A stretch of 64,000 nucleotides of DNA from Symbiodinium natans (lineage: Eukaryota > Sar > Dinophyceae > Suessiales > Symbiodiniaceae): NCBI GenBank assembly GCA_905221605.1, contig CAJNDS010002224.1:211501-275500 (forward strand), given 5' to 3'. Below are positions 56,634 to 64,000 of this stretch, piece after piece (position 1 is the stretch's first letter; each line of letters begins with the position of its first letter). Under the pieces are notes generated by a model. It ran no database searches. It was not told the DNA's origin and saw nothing but the letters and a program-made list of their open reading frames with translations. The translations under genes and the position numbers were made by a program.

Positions 56634-56746
56634 TGGGAGTTTACGAAAATGTGGGACCCCTCATATAGACCCCCCAAATAGCAGGACTCTCCCTTAGAAT
56701 AAGGACCCCCTATGAAGGTAGCCCCCGAATTTCGGAAACGCCTTAC
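56634..56746. mobile_element. Family H foldback
   Basis: gggagtttacgaaaatgtgg ... atttcggaaacgcc. Related copies near 9363-9440, 47773-47875, 60972-61062 and 61897-61955; the ends resemble GTTTCCGAAAAT. Confidence 0.6.
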
Positions 56747-56779
56747 CAGGTGACCTTCGGCTCTCCGAGGCTTTTTTGG

Positions 56780-56881
56780 CTTAGCTGTCCAGTACCTAGG
56801 GGCTTTAAAGGTTAACCTTTGGGATTATAAGGGGAATATATTAACCCAAAAAGGTTAAAGGTTACCTACTCTACTACTAAG
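56780..56881. mobile_element. Family B element, copy 4
   Basis: 102 bp; target duplication TTGG. A diverged fifth copy follows at about 56945-57034. Confidence 0.9.
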
Positions 56882-57054
56882 TTGGGGGCCTGACACGGGG
56901 GTAAAACCCACGACTCCACGGCAACCCTCTCACTCTTCTGCGTGGTTGTCCAGTTATTTACGGTGAACCCTTTGGGGCTTCAGAGGGATTAGAATACCCC
57001 AAAAAGGTTAAAAGGTCACCTACTCTACTACTAAGTCTGCACTTTTCCACTAAG

Positions 57055-57221
57055 CGACCGTCACGTCGCAAGTCTCCGCGAAAGAAGCTCTAGTCACGAT
57101 GCCAGCATCGTTCAAGTCCGTGTGGCCAGGTTCGATCATGCGACAGCACTGCATGCCGGCAAAAGAGTGCTGCTATGTATGGGTAAGAGATGGTCGGAAG
57201 CAAGGTGGCTATCTACATTGA
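57055..57221 (+). CDS. Unrecognised terminal exon
   Basis: 55 open codons: ATVTSQVSAKEALVTMPASF, later CMPAKECCYVWVRDGRKQGG, ending TGA. It begins just after a diverged family-B element whose AAG end supplies one possible acceptor. A GTAAGAG inside the frame could be an alternative donor. Confidence 0.45.
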
Positions 57222-57591
57222 AGGCAAGTCCAAGCATGTCTGCGTACATGCATACCTACCTACATTATAGGCAAACTGGGGTAACCGTTGGGCTTACGCG
57301 TCCGAGACAATTATGGTAGATCAGACATGCATGTGATGCATCTTGATGACAAGCTTGCGACCTACACCAGCTAAATCCTCCCAACCCCAACCCTGTAAAT
57401 AAAAGCCACCCACTCGTAAAATAAGAATGCTTCGAGTTTAGGGTTTGGGTCTAATTAGGGTTTTGGTTCGCCCGAAACGCTACAAGCTCTAAGCACCTTC
57501 CAGTTTTAGGGTTTGGGGTTTAGGGGTTTAGGGTTTGGGGCTTTAGGTTGAAGGAAGCCAGCCCGCCTTGAAGGATAAAGTATAAAGTAGT

Positions 57592-57703
57592 CTTGGCTGC
57601 ACTTAGGAGGGTAGCTATAAACTAATATGTTAGCTGCCCTCTTAAGCAACCCAATGAGCCCAAAAAGGCTAAGGATCTAAAGTTACAGTAACGAACCACA
57701 AAG
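57592..57703. mobile_element. Family C element, copy 5
   Basis: 112 bp; flanks TAGT/TTGT. Confidence 0.85.
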
Positions 57704-58352
57704 TTGTGAAGATGATGATGGGAACGCTGGCCGCAGCGACATAATGTATGGGCCCTTAAAAGGGTACCCCTCATATACCCCTCATATACCCTATACAAAT
57801 TATCAGAACCCTTTGAACGAGGCAAGGGACCACATTACGTGTAGCCCTAAACCCTAAATAAACCCTAAACCCTAAACCCTGAACCCTAAACCCTAAACCC
57901 TAAACCCGCCCTTTCAAGGATGTAAGGGAACATCTTGAGGGCCCGTGACACTGCCCTTAGAACATGAGGGCAGCTGGGTCCGCAACACAGGTAGAGCCAG
58001 CCATTCAGGAACCGTGAGTGTTTCGGGTCTGGGGTTTAGGGTTCTCGTACAGCCTGGAAATCGGACAATGTTGGGACATGTTTGGGACATTTTGGGGACG
58101 GGCTCGGAAGAAAGACACTAGGATTTAGGTTTCAGGGTTACATGCGCAGGGCCCCTGTGGGGTTTTAGAGCTTCTTACTGTCTAGGGTTTAGGGTTTAGG
58201 GTTTAGGGTTTAGGGTTTAGGGTTTAGGGTTTAGGGTTTAGGGTTTGGAACGTAACATGGTCCCTCAATTATGGGTTCTGAAATCTGGGCCTCCGGGCCT
58301 TTACAGGGTCCAACAGGTTTGAAACTCACGCCAGGTACCTGGGGGACCAGAT

Positions 58353-58430
58353 GAACCCCATAATTGGGGTCATCTACCCTGCCTATGCAAATCTAGATGT
58401 AATCCCGATTCAGGTTTATGAACCCAAACA
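58353..58430. mobile_element. Family K piece
   Basis: gatgaacccc...ggggtcat...taatccc...tatgaacc is shared with 62968-63147, which also holds repeated ttataagnnccctaa steps and resembles 37250-37320. Confidence 0.5.
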
Positions 58431-58431
58431 A

Positions 58432-58678
58432 CCCTAACCCTAAACCCTAAACCCCTAAACCCCTAAACCTCTAAACTCCTAAACCCTAAACCCTAAACCC
58501 TAAACCCTAAGCCCTAAACCCTAACCCCTAAACCCCTAAACCCCTAAACCCCTAAACCCCTAAACCCCTAAACCCCTAAACCCCTAAACCCCTAAACCCC
58601 TAAACCCCCAAACCCTTAAACCCTAAACCCCTAAACACTTAAACCCTAAACCCTGCACCCTAAACCCTAAACCCTGAC
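58432..58678 (-). repeat. CCCTAAA and CCCCTAAA tract
   Basis: Heptamers flank a block of twelve octamers. Confidence 0.9.
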
Positions 58679-58793
58679 CCCTAAACCGAAACACACGCCC
58701 CATGAGCCAGGATGCGCGAGCCGCCAAAATGGAAGGGGTGGCAAAGGCCAAACCCGGTTCCTGGCTGCTTTCCAGGTGGAGAGCTTCCGGATT

Positions 58794-58990
58794 AGGGTTT
58801 GGGGTTTTAGGGTTTAGGGTTAGGGTTTAGGGTTTAGGGTTTAGGGTTTAGGGTTTAGGGTTTAGGGTTTAGGGTTTAGGGTTTAGGGTTTAGGGTTTAG
58901 GGTTTAGGGTTTAGGGTTTAGGGTTTAGGGTTTAAATTAGGGTTTAGGGTTTAGGGTGTCGGGTTTAGGGTTGAGGGTTTCGGGTTTAGG
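58794..58990 (+). repeat. TTTAGGG tract
   Basis: About 25 units; faces the CCCTAAA tract to its left across an island (58700-58790; plus MSQDARAAKMEGVAKAKPGS, minus also open). Confidence 0.9.
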
Positions 58991-59000
58991 GTTTAACCTC

Positions 59001-59095
59001 TCAAGGCGGAGCAACTGCCCAGATCTGCCAAGTTTGGTGCTCCTCGTGGCTCCACGAGACACATGCTCCAAACATAAACTTTGTGACCTGGTAGC
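59001..59095 (-). CDS. Unrecognised terminal exon
   Basis: The minus strand is entered at TACCAG|G, inside a family-D-like terminus, and reads VTKFMFGACVSWSHEEHQTW, then QIWAVAPP and TGA, next to a heptamer tract. Confidence 0.35.
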
Positions 59096-59371
59096 CCAGG
59101 AACCAATTATTCTAACTAGGGTACTCTCGCCCAATCTGAATGTCAGTGACCAAGCATTGTAGTCACGTGTGGGATTCTAAGTCAAGGGTACCCTTTTTGG
59201 GGTTTAGGGTTTAGGGTTTAGGGTTTAGGGTTTAGGGTTTAGGGTTTAGGGTTGGGGGGAACCTTGAACCGGCACCAAGGGCACCGCTCGTCTACCAAGC
59301 CGTTCATGACGAGCACCGGATCTTTTTGACTTCATGCCTGCCTTTGAGAAATCACGGTTGAACTCCTGAGC

Positions 59372-59665
59372 ATGCATATTGCAGCGCATTGGAAAAGAGG
59401 GTTTAGGGTGTGCGGAAAACAGGAAGCGGACCGCGGAATTTGTCGGCTACAACCTGTCCGGCATCAACGAATTGTAACGCTGTACTGTCTTGAAGTCTTG
59501 AAATGTTGTACAGCCTTGTGCGGAAGGGAAAATGATGTACTGATTTGTACAGAATGGAAGCTGAATGTTCACACGGAGTCGGCCATCACCACCTCCTCAC
59601 CACGAAGTCGCTTTAGAAGAACATCGGAAGCAAGTAGATCCTGCACCTGGCTTGATTGGTTTTAG
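59372..59665 (+). CDS. Open frame of 97 codons with an overlapping alternative
   Basis: This is the longest non-repetitive single open frame on the plus strand (GRENDVLICTEWKLNVHTES inside it), ending TAG in a heptamer tract. A second reading is equally attractive. It joins ...HIAAHWKRG to KRTAEFVGYNLSGINEL (TAA near 59477) by removing a 22-nt GT-AG heptamer piece flanked by GGAAAAsAGG repeats. If that is right, the longer frame is mostly 3' UTR. Confidence 0.35.
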   Translation: MHIAAHWKRGFRVCGKQEADRGICRLQPVRHQRIVTLYCLEVLKCCTALCGRENDVLICTEWKLNVHTESAITTSSPRSRFRRTSEASRSCTWLDWF

Positions 59666-59703
59666 GGTTTAGGGCTTAGGGCTTAGGGTTTAGGGCTTGA
59701 GTA

Positions 59704-60279
59704 CCCTAAGGGTCCATGTACCGCACTCTTATATACTTGGGACCTAAAGTCAGTGTATAGGAGTTAGTAGGTGCGTGGGCCTCTTTACCTGTTGGGCATC
59801 CCGCCTGGTGCAGAAACTATATATAATATTGCTCGATCTATATATAAAAGTTCTCAGAACTATATATAAATTTTCCAGCAGATGATTCGAAATCGTTCCA
59901 GGTAGTCCGGAACCGTTCGGAACCGTTCTGGACTATATATGAATCCGACGTTTATAAATAGTTCGGAACGGTTCCGAGCGGTTCCGGGCGACTTATAACC
60001 ACTGTGGGGCTATTGTTGCGGCTTTAATTTGAGCGATGGTCGGCGATGGTGTCTCGCAGCGCGGTTATAAACAGTCCAGAACGGTTCCGAGCGGTTCCGG
60101 ACTATCTATAAATAGTTCGGCCAATTTTATAAATAGTTCGGGGGGACTTTATATATAGTCCGGACGCATGAACTCTGTCCCAACAGACCCATGCCCATAA
60201 AGAGGCCCATGCACCCGCTAATATAGGAGGCAATTTGAGGCCCCAAGTATATGATAATTAAGTACATGGACCCTTAGGG
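59704..60279. mobile_element. Family I foldback, long form with repetitive interior
   Basis: About 100-bp inverted ends of family I (through ctgttggg on both arms) enclose about 370 bp with repeated cggaacggttccgagcggtt and tataaatagttcgg motifs. No coding frame. Confidence 0.75.
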
Positions 60280-60574
60280 GTAGTTCCCAAACATTGCAAG
60301 CTCCACTGTCCAGTTTGCTCAGGCTGAAAGACTTTGCCAGTGCTGATGCAAACACATGAAAACACTCTTCAATGGACCCCCGAACTCTTCCAGTTATATA
60401 TATACATATATATATATATGTATATATGTAATTATTATTGTTATTACTATTATGATTATTATGATTATTGCCAGTACTATTTTTACTATTACTATTATTA
60501 TTATCATGAATATAATAAATCTTGATAAATAAATAAATATAAAAAAACACACATATATTCCAATGCTGGACCAC

Positions 60575-60832
60575 CCTAAACCCATAACCCTATAACCCCA
60601 TAGCCCTATAACCCTATAACCCTAACACCCCATAACCCTAAAACCTAAAACCTAAACCCTATAACCTTATAACCCTAAAACCCTAAAGCCCTAAAGCCCT
60701 AAAGCCCTCAAGCCTAAAGCCCTAAAGCCCTAAAGCCCTAAAACCCTAACAACCCTAAAACCCTAAAACCCTAATACCCTAAGACCCTAAAACCCTAAAA
60801 CCCTAAAACCCTAAAACCCTAAACCCCGCAAG
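60575..60832 (-). repeat. Degenerate CCCTATAA / CCCTAAAA tract
   Basis: CCCTATAA variants first, then CCCTAAAA and CCCTAAAG units. Confidence 0.85.
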
Positions 60833-61301
60833 CTTCAGCCTGCTTCAGCTGGACGTGCAGCTCCTCCCCATTTATAAAGTCCGGGTTCAGGGTTTAGGGT
60901 TTAGGGTTCTTCGGCTTCGGAATTCTTCATTGTTTCCAGTGCAAAAGTGCGATCAAGGCCCCTGCAAGACATATGAGGGTTTGGAACTCTTAATATAGAC
61001 CCCCCAAAAATAAGACTCCGCTAGAATAAGGAGCCCAATAAGGTACCCCTGATTTCGGACACCATCAACCCTAAACCCTAAACCCCTAAAGTAAACCCCC
61101 ATGTTGTCGGTTTCCTGTACTAGCGGACCCCTTCTTCCGAGAAGGAGTTGCCCTCAGATTTCACCTGAAACTAGGCCATGACTGTTGCGAGGAAGCTACA
61201 GTACCTTTAGACCCTAAACTCTAATCCCTAAACCCTAGCCCCATGAATACCAAACCCTAAACCCTAAATTCTGGGGACCTTGCTAGGGGTCCTTTGTTTA
61301 G

Positions 61302-61392
61302 GAGACCCAATGGCCGGTGGTCCTGAACTTGACGAAGTGCCTTATTGCTCAGCCCGACCTGGTCGTTTCGAAAGGTGGCACAACGACCAGCG
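61302..61392 (+). CDS. Exon with a faint four-carbon acid sugar kinase resemblance
   Basis: Entered at TTTAG|G; reads WPVVLNLTKCLIAQPDLVVS, then KGGTTTS. The pattern of hydrophobic positions, then V-x-KGG-x-TS, resembles the C-terminal nucleotide-binding domain of the OtnK/YgbK (DUF1537) kinases as I recall it. One segment is weak evidence, and another frame (starting MAGGPELDEVPYC) is equally open. Confidence 0.25.
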
Positions 61393-61626
61393 GTTTAGGG
61401 TTTAGGGTTCATATAGGGTTCAGGGTTTAGAACACTGCGGAGTCTGCGTCAAGGGGCCAAATGAGCCCAAAAACAGGGCTTACGGTCCATATACCTCAAG
61501 AGGGAGTATTTTTGCATAGGGTCCATGATATAAGGTACATTGAGGGTAATGGAGGGACCCTAGAAGAGGCCCTCAATCTTCTTCCCCTACATAACCCCTA
61601 TATTTAACTTCTCTAAATCGCCCCTA

Positions 61627-61746
61627 CTTGGAGGTTCAGGGTACTTATCACCCCAGTTAGATAGCTGTACTTCTAAGCCCCCTAAGTCCGAAGCAAGTTA
61701 TACGTAGATTTATAATTGTGGTTATAAGTACCCATGAACCTCCAAG
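61627..61746. mobile_element. Family E element, intact copy
   Basis: 120 bp; cttggaggttca ... tgaacctccaag inverted ends; TA at both flanks. Confidence 0.8.
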
Positions 61747-62038
61747 TAAGGGCCCTTATGCGTGGCCCTCCGTTAGTCCCTTAAAACATTGGGTTCCCGT
61801 GGAAGCGCATGTCTCACTACAACCACAGTTCTTGGAGCATACTCAATTCACTTAGAAAAGGCTCTCTGAGGGCTTAGGGCTAAGAGTTTAGGGTTTAGGG
61901 ATTCCGAAATTCGGCGAAATTTCTTGGGGGGTCCTTATTATGCAAGGGAAGCCTACCCCTAAACCCTAAACCACCCTAAACCCTAAACCCTAAACCCTAA
62001 ACCCTAAACCCTAAACCCTAAACCCTAAACCCTAAACC

Positions 62039-62950
62039 CTAAGCACACATCTGTCCACGTTCAAGCCTACTCCCAGCCTCTGCTCCGTCTTCCTCCTCGT
62101 GATCCTTGTCAAATGGTGATCCTTTGTCTTAGAAGCCCGGTAACCATATTCAAATAAGGCCACCTTTCTTACCCTAAACCCCAAACCCCAAACCCCAAAC
62201 CCTAAACCCTAAACCCTAAACCCTAAACCCTAAACCCTAAACCCAGGTTGGTCACCTTGTAAGGGTGAACCCAGAACCAAAAAGAGTGTGAAGGGTACCT
62301 CAGCCAAGTTGCGCCAATACCAGTGCAGCGCTTGGGCTGCGCAACCAAGAACTGCAATGGCCAACGTGATCATGAGGGGCCCACTCATGCCTGCAAGCGG
62401 TTTAGGGTTTAGGGTTTAGGGTTTAGGGTTTAGGGTTTAGGGTTCAGGGTTTAAGGTTTAGGGTTTAGGGTTTAGGGGCCCACTGATGCCTGCCACCTCC
62501 AAAGCGGCTGGCTCTGCTTTGGCCTCGGCCTCAGCCTCACAGGGACAACGAACACAGGTGAGAGGCCACGAGCCGTTTGCTCGGGAGCCTGGTCTGCTGC
62601 TTGAGGCCGTTTTGCTCGATCGGAAGTGTAGGGACAGCATCGCTTTGAGCACTCGCCGTTGTGAAGAATGAGAACTGTTCATAAGTTTTAAACCCTAAGC
62701 CCTAAACATTAAACCCTAAACAATCCAAGCTTTCATGATGCTGCCGTGTGCGTTTCCCGCTTCCCGTTCCCCTTCGCGCCTGCAGAGCAGCGCATTGATC
62801 CTTGGGCCTGTAGTTCTCAAGGGCCTTCTGCCATTCTCCCGCTTGAATGCTGGTCATGATGGCGTGGCGCAGCGGCCAAACCCACTGCTTTGACACCGGG
62901 ATGCCGATCATGGCCGAGTGAACCGGGTCGCCAATACGTCCAAGGTGGCA
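62039..62950 (-). CDS. Small membrane-anchor-like protein, 3' end with stop; possible upstream exons
   Basis: The last three exons join in frame. An exon ending at 62490 (EAEAEAKAEPAALEVA) passes through a GC-AG heptamer intron to 62390-62313 (MSGPLMITLAIAVLGCAAQ, one hydrophobic segment, then ALHWYW). A GC-AG element intron (62312-62128) leads to 62127-62039 (KGSPFDKDHEEEDGAEAG, ending at TAG). That stop is the TAG of the first TTTAGGG unit of the following tract. A long open minus-strand island upstream (about 62950-62770) contains IMTSIQAGEWQKALENY, which resembles the helical repeats of PPR/TPR proteins and may be part of the same gene. The region 62690-62525 is open in two frames and the joins there are unresolved. 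Confidence 0.65.
62128..62308 (-). mobile_element. Family D element carrying a CCCTAAA tract; acts as an intron
   Basis: Family-D ends (cttagaagcccggtaacc on the left, gggtacctcagccaag on the right) flank a CCCTAAA tract at about 62172-62245. Flanks TTGT/TTGC look like an aged 4-bp target duplication. On the minus strand the GC donor comes from the duplicated flank (62312) and the AG acceptor from the element terminus (62128). The spliced frame stays open on both sides. Confidence 0.75.
62391..62489 (-). repeat. Heptamer intron (GC-AG) with 20-bp flanking duplication
   Basis: GCAGGCATSAGTGGGCCCCT stands at both edges. Splicing at CAG|GC in each copy keeps the frame from LEVAG into MSGPLM. 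The tract is nearly pure TTTAGGG on the plus strand. Confidence 0.85.
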
Positions 62951-63249
62951 GAAGCCTTGAAAACCAGATGAACCCTAAAAGTGGGGTCATACACCCCTAG
63001 TTATAAGTAGAGTTATAAGGGCCCTAAATTGGGTTATAAGGACCCTAAGTTAGGTTATAAGTCCCTTAACTACAGTTAGTATAGTAAGGGGGCCCCACCC
63101 TGTATACCCTATACCGCTATAATCCCTGTTGAGGTATATGAACCTAAAACTGGCTGCCGGATCAAAAAAAATAAAAAAGGATCAAAAAAAAATACACAGC
63201 CCAGGATCAAAAAATAAATAAAAAAGGATCAAAAAGAAAATAAACTTCG

Positions 63250-63527
63250 AACGTTCGAGTACTAAAACTCGATTTTTGGTACGTTCTCGGAACCCGATCG
63301 AGGACCCTCTCACACGAAACGCGTGTCGAGGCGCTAAACCTCGAGTTTTGGAAAGGTTTTCCGGGCACGATTGACGACCCTCCCTCTCACACGAAACGCA
63401 TCTCGAGGCGCCAAAACTCGAGTTTTGGGACGTTTTCGGAGCACGATCGACAACCCCCTCACACGAAACGCATCTCGAGGCGCTTAAACTCGAGTTTTGG
63501 TATGTTGCTCGCGACGCGATCGACCAA
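63250..63527 (+). repeat. 72-77 bp unit, four tandem copies
   Basis: Each unit carries aaactcgagtttt (a palindrome), then a cgatcgac step and ctcacacgaaacgcatctcg. ggatcaaaaa repeats precede it (63160-63245). Confidence 0.85.
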
Positions 63528-64000
63528 TATATTATGCATCTCTATATTTTTTTTACTTATATTCATGTTAATCTTCATATTAATATTAATAGTAATATTA
63601 ATAATAATATTACTATAAATATTCCTATTAATATTAATATTAATATTAAAATTCATATGAACATTGTATTCATACTAATATTAACATAACATATCATGTA
63701 CGATATAATACAATATATTATATTATCAAGGAATATATAATATAATATTTTAACAAATATTTACACCTATGATATAAGATACATTATGAATAATATAATA
63801 CAATAACATAGAATACACTATAATGTAATATAATTTAATAATAGTTTATGATAAATATCATATAATATTAACTATTTCCTTTTATAATACATAACATATA
63901 ATATATAATATTTAATATTTAATGTCTAATGTCTATATATTATCTAACATATATAAATACTGTATATAATAAGATATATATATATATAGATATAATATAT
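63528..64000. other. Extremely AT-rich end region
   Basis: TATAAT and ATTAAT-like sequence with almost no G or C and no heptamer. Composition changes abruptly at about 63528. No gene. Confidence 0.9.

Overview
The window is eukaryotic nuclear DNA and looks most like a dinoflagellate. It is saturated with the TTTAGGG heptamer. More than 100 short tracts, written as TTTAGGG or CCCTAAA, alternate with 60-200 bp islands of ordinary complexity from end to end. No long open reading frame exists. Coding sequence sits in the islands as short exons, and the heptamer tracts lie in the introns. The one gene identified with certainty, ribosomal protein uL1 (RPL10A), rebuilds to 223 codons from six exons (14041-16250, minus strand). 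Most of its introns start with GA or GT rather than only GT, and all end AG before a G. GA/GC/GT donors, AG|G acceptors and mobile introners are known dinoflagellate traits; the organism call is an inference from them.

The main result is that heptamer tracts behave like inserted introns. In four genes a tract is bounded by a 15-22 bp direct repeat of the coding sequence, and splicing at the AG|GN inside each repeat copy restores the frame: 16010-16133 (GA), 35985-36056 (GT), 44103-44198 (GC) and 62391-62489 (GC). A second set of mobile sequences, about 100-130 bp, begins CTT and ends AAG and usually has 4-bp target duplications. Several families occur many times. Some copies interrupt exons so that the target duplication or the base beside it gives the donor and the element end gives the acceptor. 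Heptamer tracts also lie inside some of these elements.

Layout: 1-14 kb, degenerate heptamer tracts with unrecognised exon-like islands and G/C-run foldbacks; 14.0-16.25 kb, RPL10A; 16.5-25.9 kb, islands, tracts and a 61-base G run; 25.9-28.0 kb, an array of near-perfect hairpins with two tRNA-like units inside a 1,050-bp duplication; 28-35 kb, islands plus TA/CA microsatellites; 35.1-36.1 kb, a minus-strand gene; 37-42 kb, plus-strand exons and GT/GTGC microsatellite; 44-46.7 kb, exons and a TGTC satellite; 47-51 kb, genes interrupted by elements; 53-56.6 kb, minus-strand genes; 57-62.9 kb, exons, a 576-bp long-TIR foldback and a minus-strand gene; 63.2-63.5 kb, a 72-77 bp tandem repeat; the last 470 bp is extremely AT-rich.

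Most islands are open on both strands, so strand and frame are uncertain unless splice junctions, stops or repeated copies decide them. No promoter, terminator, rRNA, CRISPR or dinoflagellate spliced-leader sequence was recognised.
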